DNA of 64,000 nucleotides, taken from Myxococcales bacterium (GTDB taxonomy: Bacteria; Myxococcota_A; Polyangia; Polyangiales; Ga0077539). The DNA is taken from the NCBI GenBank assembly GCA_016792845.1, contig JAEUKH010000050.1:1-64000 (forward strand), read 5' to 3'. The notes below the pieces were generated by a model that saw only the letters and a list, made by a program, of their open reading frames with translations, ran no database searches and was not told where the DNA came from. Positions 35,462 to 43,413 of this stretch are shown here, in pieces; position 1 is the stretch's first letter; each line of letters starts with the position of its first letter. The position numbers and the translations under genes are program-made.

Positions 35462-36649
35462 ATGGCCACTCCCACTACGCAGGATCTTGAGCGCGTCGCG
35501 AATCAAACACGCGACCGCTCGCTCGCCTACGCCGCCACGCAGCGGCAGAGCCCGCCCGTCGTCTCGACCTTTACCAACGGTACGATTCGCGGCGGCGCGA
35601 CGTGGTATCACGGCGATCCGCAGGGGCGGATCATCCTCGTCCGTATCTCGGCGCGGCGCGTGTGGAAAGACCTCCAGGCCGCGTGCGGCGCTGCGCCCGA
35701 TGCCAAGCCCGGTGGCCAGACGCGCACGCGCCTTGAGCAGTACACGGGGCTCCCCGTGGGCACGCTCCCGCTCACGCTCATCCGCGCGGCGCTGCGAAAG
35801 GCGTATCACGGCGACGTGGGCGAGGTGTACGTCCCCACGGCGACGCAGACGCCGACCTTCACCGGCACCGAGGTCACGGGCGACGAGACCTACACGAGCT
35901 ACATCCCGCTGCGCGACGGGGCGATCACCGGCTCGGAGCCTGAGCAGACGATCACGCGCACGCCGCCTCCGGCCGTACCGCACGGTGCGACGGCCTCGCA
36001 GGTGAGCGCCGCGCAGCAGGCCCTCCAGAACGACCTGCTTTCGTTTCAGTCGACGCTCTCGCAGCAACTCGCTTCGCTCCTCGGTCAGGGGATGCAGCAG
36101 CCGCCGTGGGGGCAGCAGCCGCAGCTCCAACAGCAGACGTTTGACCCCTTCTCGATGGGCGCGAAGCCCCCGCCGACGCAGTACCAGCAGCCCGTGCAGC
36201 AACAGCCTCCGCAGAGCTGGCAGCAGCCCCAGCAGTGGGGCCTGCCTCAACCGCAGCAGCCCGTGTCCGACTGGAGCGCGCAGGGCGGCAAGCCCACGAG
36301 CGACGTGCAGGCAGTAGGCGGGAAGACCTCGGACTCGTTCGGCTTTGGCGCGGGCTTCGACGCCAACGCCTCGGCGCAGGGCGGCGGCATGGGCGCCCAG
36401 GTTGGCGGCGGTGCGATGGTGCTCGCGCAGCCGGGCGGCATGACTGCCCCAGCACCCGCCGTGGTGGGCCAGATGCTTCCGCCTGTGCAGCCAGCTCCGA
36501 TCAACGGGCAGGTCGTGCAACAGGGCCTCTCCACAGGCGCGTGGGTGGCGATCGGCGCGGGCGCGCTCGCCGTTGTTGGTGTGGGTGCGGCGCTCGTCCT
36601 TCGCTCGCCCTCTCCGCCGCCTCGCCCGGCTTTCTACAGGCAGCGCTGA
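35462..36649 (+). CDS. Gln-rich tail-anchored membrane protein, 395 aa
   Basis: GGAGAGG eight bases before ATG 35462 favours this start over the in-frame ATG 35411. The N-terminal 170 residues look globular (TRTRLEQYTGLPVGTLPLTL, YHGDVGEVYVP). A long Gln/Pro-rich region follows (QQPPWGQQPQLQQQ). A C-terminal membrane helix (AIGAGALAVVGVGAALVL) leads to the tail SPSPPPRPAFYRQR. It has the same architecture as the preceding gene product. A structural or membrane-tether role is inferred. Confidence 0.7.
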   Translation: MATPTTQDLERVANQTRDRSLAYAATQRQSPPVVSTFTNGTIRGGATWYHGDPQGRIILVRISARRVWKDLQAACGAAPDAKPGGQTRTRLEQYTGLPVGTLPLTLIRAALRKAYHGDVGEVYVPTATQTPTFTGTEVTGDETYTSYIPLRDGAITGSEPEQTITRTPPPAVPHGATASQVSAAQQALQNDLLSFQSTLSQQLASLLGQGMQQPPWGQQPQLQQQTFDPFSMGAKPPPTQYQQPVQQQPPQSWQQPQQWGLPQPQQPVSDWSAQGGKPTSDVQAVGGKTSDSFGFGAGFDANASAQGGGMGAQVGGGAMVLAQPGGMTAPAPAVVGQMLPPVQPAPINGQVVQQGLSTGAWVAIGAGALAVVGVGAALVLRSPSPPPRPAFYRQR

Positions 36650-36655
36650 GTCGTC

Positions 36656-37333
36656 ATGGCGAGGCGCTCACAGGGTACGGCCGAGGCCCGCGCGAGGGCC
36701 CTCCAGGCGTACTTCGGCGCGTGGCCAGAGGGCGCTCTGGTACCGCCGCGTGTGGTGCTGGAGCGCCCCTTGCGCCTTGTCGGGATGGGCGCGCTCAACT
36801 GGTTGGAGATCGCTCGCCCGAGCGGCAACGTCGAGCAGTGGACCTTCCGCGGTGAACTCCCGCGCCTCTGCTTCACGCACGACACGCCTGCGCTCCCCAA
36901 CGGCAAAGGCCCAGCGTCCACGCGCACACCCTCGCGCGCCTTCATCGTGGGCGGCGCCTACCGCGTGACGCCTGAGCGTGGCTTCGAGAACACATCCGCG
37001 GACATCGGCATGGAGGCGCTCGACGTGCGCGACCTCTCACGCGAGATGGAGAAGGAGCTCGCCAGCTACCGCCGCACCCACGGCAAGCTCGACCCCACGG
37101 AGGCGTGGCGCGCGAGCCTGAAGACACCGCGGTACTTCGTGCCCGTGGGGCTCCTCCTCGCGGTCTGCTACCGTGCCGACAAGAACGAGACCGGGTGGCG
37201 AAACAAACCCTACCGGCACGCCTTCTCGCGAAGGCGCGGGCCGTGGGTGTTTGTCGACGAGCACGGGCAGCTCTGGCTCGTGGGCGGGCGGTTCACCGTC
37301 ACACCGCACGGGTTTGAGGACCAACGCAGGTAG
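36656..37333 (+). CDS. Unrecognised protein, 225 aa
   Basis: ATG follows the stop of the 35462 gene by six bases, so the two are co-transcribed. It is a soluble mixed alpha/beta protein (RPLRLVGMGALNWLEIARPS, GPWVFVDEHGQLWLVGGRFT) without membrane helices, unlike the rest of the run. Trp-containing strands suggest a compact beta core. It ends just before a convergent gene. The family is not recognised. Confidence 0.65.
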   Translation: MARRSQGTAEARARALQAYFGAWPEGALVPPRVVLERPLRLVGMGALNWLEIARPSGNVEQWTFRGELPRLCFTHDTPALPNGKGPASTRTPSRAFIVGGAYRVTPERGFENTSADIGMEALDVRDLSREMEKELASYRRTHGKLDPTEAWRASLKTPRYFVPVGLLLAVCYRADKNETGWRNKPYRHAFSRRRGPWVFVDEHGQLWLVGGRFTVTPHGFEDQRR

Positions 37334-37350
37334 CGCCGGCACGGCGCCAA

Positions 37351-37785
37351 CTACCAAGGCTGCTCGGCCTCTCCTGTGAGAAAGCGCGCCATTCCAGCTG
37401 CGATTGCATCCAGATCAAGGCTTGGCTGTCGAGCATCGACGAGCACTTCCGTCAGGGCTTGGGTGGAAGCTACGCGAAACCCGAGAAAGAAACGCCAGTC
37501 GCCGAGGTGATGCCGGAGCGAAACCGCACGCTCGCCTCGACTGAGAAGCGCGAGACCAGGCACGGGATAGGTGAGGCGCGTTGGCGTGAGAGGTGTCCGC
37601 TCGGTGAGCGTCTCCTCCGCGAGAAAGAGGTTCGCGTGAAGCTTGGCGGCGGCAAGGTCCGCAGCCACGAAGGGATGCGTCAAGCCGTGTGCTTCGGTGA
37701 GCCTTCGACTGGCCGTAGCGCGGTCCCGGGCGGAGGCGTTCTGGCCGAGGGCGGCGAGGGTCGAGCGAAGGTCAGCGGTGCTCAT
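37351..37785 (-). CDS. Unrecognised small protein, 144 aa
   Basis: A helical soluble protein (AADLAAAKLHANLFLAEETL) with a central beta segment (ALLSRGERAVSLRHHLGDWR). It is antisense to its neighbours and convergent with the 36656 gene. A weak CCTTTTGCGC box lies about 79 bases upstream, so an element promoter is possible but not clear. The function is unknown. Confidence 0.5.
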   Translation of the reverse strand: MSTADLRSTLAALGQNASARDRATASRRLTEAHGLTHPFVAADLAAAKLHANLFLAEETLTERTPLTPTRLTYPVPGLALLSRGERAVSLRHHLGDWRFFLGFRVASTQALTEVLVDARQPSLDLDAIAAGMARFLTGEAEQPW

Positions 37786-37883
37786 GGTCGCACCATGACC
37801 CCGAGTCGTGATGGCGTCGCCTTTCGCGCATGGGCGTTCACGCGCGGGCTCACGCGCAAAAGGCTGTCAAGAATCCCTCGATC

Positions 37884-37923
37884 CATTTTGCGCGCCCTCT
37901 GCGGCCTCGGCAGTGTGGCCGGT
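37884..37923 (+). promoter_or_regulatory. Element promoter motif upstream of the 37942 gene
   Basis: CATTTTGCGCG, then TCGGCAGTGTGGCC; predicted transcript start about 18 bases before ATG 37942. Confidence 0.65.
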
Positions 37924-37941
37924 GATCGACCGAGACGACCC

Positions 37942-38496
37942 ATGAGCAACACCGACACCTTCTCCGTCACGGTCCTGAATGGAGCCCACGCCATGTACGA
38001 AGAGCAATACCCCCTCTGGCGCGCAAACCCCGACGACGGCACCCCGGCCGCGCGGTCGGTCGCCAAGGAGATTGGGAAGTCCCTCGGCCTCGCCGCGGCC
38101 GTCGCGCCCCTCACCCTCCTCGCCAACCACCTCCTTGGCAAGATCCTGCCCCTCACCATGAGCGGCCAGACGCGCGGCTTTGTGATTGGCGGTGTCGACC
38201 TCGCCCTCGGCGCGGGTCTTCACGCCGTGGGCCCCGAGTCGATGCGCGGCGAGCTCGACACCGCAGGCAAGGTGGTCGCCACCGTCGGCGCCGCCACGGC
38301 CCTCTCGCCGCTCGTGGCGGAGTACGTCGCGCAGCCGATCGACCGTGCGCTCGCCCCGGCGGCGCCCGTGGTCGGTGCCCCCGCCCCCCTCGCGGCGGCC
38401 CTCCCCGCCCCGAGCACCGTGGCCCCCTCGGGCTTCGTTATGGGCCAGGACGGGCGGCTCTACCCCGCCGCGGGCAACTTCCAGCCCCGCTTCTGA
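37942..38496 (+). CDS. Small membrane protein, 184 aa
   Basis: Residues 42-70 (SVAKEIGKSLGLAAAVAPLT, LLANHLLGKILPL) and 75-145 contain several Ala/Val/Leu-rich helices that could be membrane-embedded. A Pro/Ala linker leads to a short C-terminal motif (GQDGRLYPAAGNFQPRF), again with an aromatic/Arg ending like other element tails. It has its own promoter and a short leader. The family is not recognised. Confidence 0.65.
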   Translation: MSNTDTFSVTVLNGAHAMYEEQYPLWRANPDDGTPAARSVAKEIGKSLGLAAAVAPLTLLANHLLGKILPLTMSGQTRGFVIGGVDLALGAGLHAVGPESMRGELDTAGKVVATVGAATALSPLVAEYVAQPIDRALAPAAPVVGAPAPLAAALPAPSTVAPSGFVMGQDGRLYPAAGNFQPRF

Positions 38497-38571
38497 TCCG
38501 AGCGCGAGAACGTTCGGGCGCCCCGGTCTTCGCGAGGAGATCGGGGCGCTTGGCGTTTGGGCCAGTCGTGC

Positions 38572-38611
38572 CGTTTGGCGCCGCCTTCACCACCCGTTGC
38601 ATGGTGCCTGC
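38572..38611 (+). promoter_or_regulatory. Element promoter motif driving the second AbiE pair
   Basis: CGTTTGGCGCC, then GTTGCATGGTGCC. The predicted start lies just before the AbiEi operator, so the toxin-antitoxin locus is wired into the element's transcription. Confidence 0.6.
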
Positions 38612-38635
38612 GTGGTTTCGCAGGCGCCCGGTCCT

Positions 38636-38670
38636 CGCACGATTACTAAATGGGATTTAGTATTCGTGCG
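38636..38670. promoter_or_regulatory. Inverted-repeat operator of AbiEi copy 2
   Basis: Two 15-base arms (CGCACGATTACTAAA and TTTAGTATTCGTGCG) with one mismatch and a 5-base loop lie directly before ATG 38671. AbiEi proteins are known to repress their operons by binding inverted repeats. Confidence 0.65.
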
Positions 38671-39324
38671 ATGTCGCGCGCTGCCAAGGACCACCCCCCG
38701 CCCGACTGGGAAGGGCTCCTCACGAAGGCCCTGGAGCGTGCGGGCCTCTTCTCTGCCGCCGAGGCACGCCTCCACAACATCGGCACGGCGCTCCTCCGCT
38801 ACGCCGTCACGCGCGGCCGCGTCGAGCCGTTCCTCATCCGGGGCATCTACCGCTTCACGGCGGCGCCGCAGTCGAACGTCGACCAGCTCTACGCGCTCTG
38901 GATCTGGTCGGGCGAGGTGGGCGTATTCAGCCACGAGACGGCGCTCCGCCTCCACGAGCTCTCGGATGTGCTGCCCGCGCGCGTTCACCTCACGCTGCCT
39001 GCGGCTTGGCAGAAGCGTCGCCTCCGGGTGCCGAAGTGGGCCGAGCTCTTCTTCTACGACCTCGAACGCATGGACACGACTTACGCCGAGGGGCTGCCGG
39101 TGACGACGCCCCTCCGCACCATTCGCGACACGGCACTCCTCGGCACCGCGCCCGAGCAGGTCGAGATGGCGATGAAGGACGGCCTCCATCGCGGTCTCTT
39201 CACGAGAAGCGGGCTCACCCGCGCCCTCAAGGACACACCATGGCCAAGCAGTTTCGGACCCCCGACGGCTTCAAGCGCTCGCTCGAAACCCGCCTCCGCG
39301 AAGCGAGCGCGCGCACGGGCGTAG
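38671..39324 (+). CDS. AbiEi-family antitoxin, copy 2
   Basis: It shares the copy 1 layout: N-terminal winged helix (RVEPFLIRGIYRFT) and core block (VFSHETALRLHELSDVLPAR, HLTLPAAW, VTTPLRTIRDTAL). ATG 38671 is chosen because ATG 38650 lies inside the operator repeat. It overlaps the remnant toxin gene. In known systems the antitoxin also represses transcription, so this copy may still regulate its promoter, and could cross-talk with copy 1, although its partner toxin is broken. Confidence 0.82.
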   Translation: MSRAAKDHPPPDWEGLLTKALERAGLFSAAEARLHNIGTALLRYAVTRGRVEPFLIRGIYRFTAAPQSNVDQLYALWIWSGEVGVFSHETALRLHELSDVLPARVHLTLPAAWQKRRLRVPKWAELFFYDLERMDTTYAEGLPVTTPLRTIRDTALLGTAPEQVEMAMKDGLHRGLFTRSGLTRALKDTPWPSSFGPPTASSARSKPASAKRARARA

Positions 39325-39855
39325 GGATACGGCGGCGCGCGGTTTCGGGTTGAGGGACGCCTTGGTCCCAAAATCTACGGCGATGCCTTCGGGGTCGACG
39401 CGGTGTTCGGGCACGCGCTCTCCGGGCCTGCGGACCTCTTGGAGACGCGCCCCATCCTCTCCTTCGCAGGGCTCGACCCGGTGGAAGTACCCAGCATCAA
39501 TCGCGAGACTCACCTCGCCGAAAAACTCCACGCCTATACCGCGCCGAGGGAGACGCAGAACTCGCGCGTGAAGGATCTCCCGGACATCGCCATTCTCGCT
39601 TCGCTTGGTCCCCTCGATGGCCGCGCGCTCGCGGAGGCCATCGTCAACACATTCCGAACGCGAAGGACGCACGACGTGCCGCTCCGCGTCCCGGCGCCTC
39701 CTGACGAGTGGCGCCAAGCCTACGAGCGCATGGCAAAGGAGGCGGGGCTTCCGTGGACGACGCTCGACGCGGTCACGGATGCGGTCGCGACCTTCCTCGA
39801 CCCGGTGCTTCAGCGGCGCGCCGTGACGTGGTCGCCGGAGCGTTGGTCGTGGTGA
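39240..39855 (+). pseudogene. AbiEii toxin copy 2, broken by an internal deletion and frameshift
   Basis: ATG 39240 gives the normal N-terminus (AKQFRTPDGFKRSLETRLRE) and stops at 39353. From about 39325 another frame continues with the later part of the protein (YGGARFRVEGRLGPKIYGD, then EKLHAYTA...SRVKDLPD and the family C-terminus). Compared with copy 1, about 90 residues are missing, including the GG...DVD nucleotidyltransferase site. The remaining protein cannot catalyse transfer, so the locus keeps an antitoxin without a working toxin. Confidence 0.8.
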
Positions 39856-39892
39856 CAAGGGGCGAGTAAGGGGACGCGAAGCGCGCTGACGG

Positions 39893-40351
39893 TCAGGCCG
39901 AGAGACGAACGGTCTTCGCCAGTGGACGAGGGGCCGCGCTCGAACGGAGGAGAGCAATCAACTCCTCGCGCTTTGGCCCTCGCGTGACGGCGAGCTTGCC
40001 CATGACCACGATGGCCGTGTTGGGGGGAGCGACCTTGCCGTTTTCCCAGCGCGAAACCGTTTCCGGGGTCACCCCGAGAAGATCGGCCAACTCCGTTGCG
40101 CGGAGCCCGATCGAACGCCGAAACCACACAAGGGCCTCAGGCGCGTGGGTGCCTGACTCCAGAAGAAGCTCGGAGACACGGAGTTCGAACTGTTCTAGCG
40201 CGGCGTCCGAGACGGACTCCTGACCGCATTGGGTGCAGCGAACCGAGGGCAGCGCGGCGACAAACCTGTGCCCCGCAACAACCATCGAGTGCTCCAGAGA
40301 CCCTTTGCCGAGTGCCCCGCCGCAAGCGTGGCACCGATTTGCGTTGCTCAT
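39893..40351 (-). CDS. MqsA-like zinc-finger HTH antitoxin, 152 aa
   Basis: Two CxxC pairs (CHACGG at residues 8-13 and CTQCGQ at 39-44) form the N-terminal zinc domain. A Cro/CI-type helix-turn-helix follows (LRATELADLLGVTPETVSRW, then ENGKVAPP). This is the MqsA layout. The upstream gene on the same strand encodes a DUF4258 protein, the usual toxin-like partner. The gap between the two is 20 bases. It is expected to bind the palindrome at 40650-40668 and repress the operon. Confidence 0.82.
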   Translation of the reverse strand: MSNANRCHACGGALGKGSLEHSMVVAGHRFVAALPSVRCTQCGQESVSDAALEQFELRVSELLLESGTHAPEALVWFRRSIGLRATELADLLGVTPETVSRWENGKVAPPNTAIVVMGKLAVTRGPKREELIALLRSSAAPRPLAKTVRLSA

Positions 40352-40371
40352 TCCTGCTCCTCTCCTTTCAG

Positions 40372-40632
40372 TCAGAAGGTGCTGATGACGAAAAGGCCGT
40401 CCTCAAACACGACCACAACCTCAAGCTCGACGCCGTCCAAGTCCAAGCCGCCCATCGTGTGCCACCGACCTCCCGGCTCCGGTATGCATCGCGTCGCGGA
40501 CACGAGTCCCGCACGAACATCCTGGCGGCTGATCCGCCGCTGCGCCATGCGTAGGAGCGCGTGACCGCTGTAGCGGATCTGATTGGCGATTGCGTATCGT
40601 CGAATCTCACGGAGCGCTTGTTCAGGGTCCAC
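40372..40632 (-). CDS. DUF4258 protein, probable toxin of an MqsRA-like pair, 86 aa
   Basis: GTG start; an in-frame TGA lies a few codons upstream and no ATG is available. The body (YSGHALLRMAQRRISRQDV, then GVELEVVVVFEDGLFVISTF) has the DUF4258 pattern: an S-x-H-x-x-x-R-M-x-x-R-x-I segment and a C-terminal beta pair. DUF4258 proteins are often paired with MqsA-like antitoxins and resemble small RNases; activity here is inferred from the pairing. Confidence 0.78.
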   Translation of the reverse strand: MDPEQALREIRRYAIANQIRYSGHALLRMAQRRISRQDVRAGLVSATRCIPEPGGRWHTMGGLDLDGVELEVVVVFEDGLFVISTF

Positions 40633-40649
40633 ACGGACGATATGACGTC

Positions 40650-40668
40650 ACTTGACAAAATGTCAAGT
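40650..40668. promoter_or_regulatory. Perfect palindrome, probable operator of the MqsA-like pair
   Basis: ACTTGACA, then AAA, then TGTCAAGT, lies 18 bases upstream of the GTG start at 40632. TTGACA may also serve as a -35 box. Confidence 0.7.
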
Positions 40669-40745
40669 CAACTCTCTTCGTCTTATGGGTTCGCCGATGC
40701 CGCTAAAGGGCTACCAGCACCAGAGGTAGAGGAGGAGCGCCCACG

Positions 40746-41087
40746 TCACCACGAGCCCGAAGCGCCCCGCGACCATCGCGCCGATTGTGTAGCCCCAGCG
40801 TGAACCTGACAGCGGTTGAACCGACGACCGGAATCTACCGCGACGAGGAAGTGCTGCACAACGCCCCGTCGCGCGGCGAGCTGCTGCTCGCGCGAGGAGG
40901 TGCGACCGGGCTGCGCGAACGCGGCGGTGCCGTTCTCGAAGAGCTGTTTCTGCCAGTAGTAGAAGAGGCTCGGCGCGATGCCGTGCTGCTCGCAGATGTC
41001 CGAGACGGGCTTCCGCTCGACGAGGTGCTCCCGCAGGATTGCGAGCTTCTGCTCCGGCGAGAGGTGACGACGTTGCTCCTTCGACAT
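40746..41087 (-). pseudogene. IS3-family OrfA remnant
   Basis: Residues 1-60 (HLSPEQKLAILREHLVERKP, PSLFYYWQKQLFENGTAAF) are a standard IS3 OrfA helix-turn-helix. After about residue 72 the sequence is no longer transposase-like, and no OrfB follows. The element is truncated and cannot move by itself. Downstream, a TM-like coding scrap (GRFGLVVTWALLLYLW) ends near 40711 and may be the tail of an interrupted gene. Upstream, a scrap from ATG 41269 (YTVGASYTRNDLYDLLGL) may be another interrupted gene. Confidence 0.75.
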
Positions 41088-41795
41088 GATCTGACCTCTT
41101 GCCGCGTCCTATGCGCGGCGACAAGGCCGTCAGGTTCCGGCTGGGGCGGGACACCGATGACCTTCGCCGACGCCCCTTGAAGGTCCACTGGCACGATCGC
41201 CACCACCTCGGCGAGGCCAAGAAGGTCGTAGAGGTCGTTGCGGGTGTAGCTTGCGCCGACGGTGTACATGAGACGCTCCTTTGGCCATCGCCGCACGCCC
41301 CGTGTGGCCCCTTGGACGCTCTACTGCTTCAGGCCCGACTGCAAGGCTTGACCAATCTTGCTCTCCTCGCCCCGCCAGGAGGGCGCAGCGACGACAGGCA
41401 CCCTGTGACGGTGTGATCGGTCAGAAAGCCAGCGGCGAACGACCGTTGACGCCAACGCAAGGGTGTGGTTCGCTCCTCGTCACAAACGCCTGGTTGTTGG
41501 CTGCGAATCCAACAAGGGTCCATGCCTTCGGGCGTGAGACCTTTTCAGTATCGACGGTGATGCGCCGGTACTGTCGCACTCAAGGCTAATCACTTTGAGT
41601 GCCTCACGGCTTGGTGAGCCCGCTTCGGCGATGCGATCCAAGCCGTGAGGCTTTGGGGGGGGCGAGACAGGGACACGAGGCGCGGTGGAATCGTGCGTCG
41701 GGTGTGGGGGCTTAGGGCCGTCGTCGTTTCCGCAGACGAATATCTCGTGCTGCCTTGTTTTTGAGACGTTTGCGAGGAGCCTCATGCGCCTTGCC
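41088..41795. other. Non-coding stretch with inverted repeats
   Basis: Apart from the short gene scrap at 41269-41180, no protein is supported. Two stem-loops stand out: CACTCAA/TTGAGTG at about 41578-41602, and a perfect 13-base repeat at 41602-41650. The region lies between the IS remnant and the strongly expressed 41879 gene. It may be an IS end, a structured RNA or decayed DNA. Confidence 0.45.
41602..41650. repeat. Perfect 13-base inverted repeat with 23-base loop
   Basis: CCTCACGGCTTGG (41602-41614) pairs with CCAAGCCGTGAGG (41638-41650), followed by CTTT and a run of G. It could be a terminator, a mobile-element end or part of an RNA. Confidence 0.65.
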
Positions 41796-41837
41796 CATTT
41801 GGCGCCGATGAGAAGAGGTCTGCGAATCTGCCCGTCG
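41796..41837 (+). promoter_or_regulatory. Element promoter motif for the 41879 gene
   Basis: CATTTGGCGCC, then TGCGAATCTGCCC; predicted transcript start near 41837, giving a leader of about 42 bases with a CCGGAG Shine-Dalgarno. Confidence 0.65.
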
Positions 41838-41878
41838 ATGGCGCCGAGCGTGTCGCGCCAACAACCGGAGACTTCATC

Positions 41879-42688
41879 ATGGCCAACAAGACCTCGGACT
41901 GCCTCGGCGAGCGCGGCTTCCTCATCCAGCACCACGTCGACTTCGTCCTCCGCTACGCCCGTCGCGTCACCGCGACCGGGCGTCATGTGTGGGACCTGGT
42001 CACGGACAAGATCGTCCTCGCGAGCGCGGGCCGCGCCGACAGCGCCGCGGGATCGGGCTTCGTCGGCAACTTCGAGGACGCCCAGGTGACGCTGGAGTCG
42101 TTCGGTGCCTTCTCGACGGGCGACCACTTCACCCTCATGGAGGTGAGCTTCCGCCCGCTCGGCCGTCCGTATGTGCCGAGCATCAGCGGCGACACCATCC
42201 TCGTGAGCGCGGACGGCATCGCGCGCCACGAGCTCCGCGGCACCGGCGCCGACGCGATGGTGCAGGAGGCCCTCAACATCGCCAACGTCAGCTTCTTCGA
42301 GAAGAAGGGCAACTCGTGCTCCGCCATCCTCGGCAACGCCGGGGACCGCCTCTCGCGGAAGAACCTGGGCAACCAGCAGTTCACGTTCTCGTCGTCGGAC
42401 GACGCGGGGCTCCTCCGCCGGGGCATCCTCTGTTCGCCGAAGACCGCCGACAACGGCGCCCGCATCGAGCTGGAGTTCCCAGACGCGCTCAAGGTCGCCA
42501 TTGAGCAAGACCCCAATCTCCAGATCCCCGACCCCTCGACCGACAACGCCTTCGAAGTGTGCGCGGTGAAGGTGCGGGCTTACATGGGCGGCTTTTACTG
42601 CGACGCCGACGGCAAGCCGATCCCCGCTGAGATGGGGGCCAATGAGCCGATCCGCGCGCAGAGCTTCGCCGCCCGCCTCGCGGCCTGA
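41879..42688 (+). CDS. Candidate abundant structural (capsid-like) protein, 269 aa
   Basis: It is a single-gene unit with its own element promoter, a leader and a Shine-Dalgarno. Nearly all of the first 55 codons end in G or C, the strongest bias seen here, which suggests high expression. The protein is beta-rich and without membrane helix or signal (HFTLMEVSFRPLGRPYVPSI, NLGNQQFTFSSSDDAGLL, RIELEFPDALKVAIEQD). Such features fit a major coat protein. No known capsid family is recognised, so this is a candidate only. Confidence 0.55.
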   Translation: MANKTSDCLGERGFLIQHHVDFVLRYARRVTATGRHVWDLVTDKIVLASAGRADSAAGSGFVGNFEDAQVTLESFGAFSTGDHFTLMEVSFRPLGRPYVPSISGDTILVSADGIARHELRGTGADAMVQEALNIANVSFFEKKGNSCSAILGNAGDRLSRKNLGNQQFTFSSSDDAGLLRRGILCSPKTADNGARIELEFPDALKVAIEQDPNLQIPDPSTDNAFEVCAVKVRAYMGGFYCDADGKPIPAEMGANEPIRAQSFAARLAA

Positions 42689-42796
42689 TCGCGTCGACTG
42701 GCGGAGGCCGGTCGTGATACTGCCTCTGCTTCGGGCAACCGAGGTGGGGGCGGTTTCCGTTTGGGGTTGGTCGAAGTCCGAACCATCTTCAAGCCC

Positions 42797-43018
42797 ATGA
42801 CGGAACAGTAACGCGCCTTCTTCCGAGCGCACATCGCCAACACCGAACGCCTCCTCAACGAGACGCCCGAGGACTACCTCTTCGAGCGCGAGCAACTCGT
42901 CGACCGGCTGGAGGAGTTACGGCGGGAACTCACGGCGAGCGCAGGTGGCGATGGAGTGGTGACGACGCTCTCGCTCAGCGAGAGATACACACCCAGTTGT
43001 CCTCAACACGGACGATGA
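42797..43018 (+). pseudogene. Short gene interrupted by a stop after four codons
   Basis: ATG-ACG-GAA-CAG is followed by TAA and then, in the same frame, a good helical coding stretch (RAFFRAHIANTERLLNETPE, LVDRLEELRRELTA). The continuation has strong codon bias and a clear coiled helix, so a nonsense change in a formerly small protein of about 70 residues is likely. It overlaps the end of the convergent DUF5615 gene. The original function is unknown. Confidence 0.45.
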
Positions 43019-43370
43019 GTTGCTTGTTCGGCATCTTCTGCCGAATCTCCAACTCAGACTCGATGAGTTCGATGGTCTCTTCGAGGCGCTGCCGTATGAG
43101 TGGTGCGGCGCAGGCGAAGCCAATCAGACCGCATCGTCGCAGTCTTGGTGTCGCGCGGGGTGGCATGATGCGCTGAATGAAGGGCGCGAAGTCTCGAACG
43201 TTCTGCGTGAGGATCACAGCACCGCTTCCCATGTTCTCCGCGATCGCCATGAGCTCGTCGTCGGAGGCGCCGAGCTGCTGGATGTCGCGAACGTGAAGCG
43301 CGCGGTGGCCCCTGGCTGTCAGAAACTCTGCGATCGTCGGCGACATATTCTCGTCCACGATCGCCGTCAT
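42975..43370 (-). CDS. DUF5615 PIN-like toxin, 131 aa
   Basis: TAIVDENMSPTIAEFLTARG and the later VILTQNVRDF give the PIN-like acidic residues (D in VDEN, D in NVRDF), with DDELMAIA between, the standard DUF5615 pattern. Such proteins act as RNase-type toxins beside DUF433 antitoxins. ATG 43370 is chosen because family members begin with a short strand and VDEN. The C-terminal extension of 40 residues is longer than usual. It follows its antitoxin gene with a 43-base gap. Confidence 0.82.
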   Translation of the reverse strand: MTAIVDENMSPTIAEFLTARGHRALHVRDIQQLGASDDELMAIAENMGSGAVILTQNVRDFAPFIQRIMPPRATPRLRRCGLIGFACAAPLIRQRLEETIELIESELEIRQKMPNKQLIVRVEDNWVCISR

Positions 43371-43413
43371 CTTCGGCCGCCCAGGAGCAGGCACCGTAAG
43401 AGGCGATGGAGCG

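Noticed and set aside
38572..38620. Sigma-54 promoter (TTGGC...TTGCA)
   Set aside because: The GG and GC elements are not at the fixed 10-base spacing of sigma-54 promoters, and the site fits the element motif shared by the other units.
40650..40668. Transcription terminator
   Set aside because: The palindrome lies upstream of a gene start with a 3-base centre, which fits an operator better than a hairpin.
41480..42895. 471-residue open frame on the minus strand
   Set aside because: Antisense to the strongly biased 41879 gene and its promoter; no start signal.
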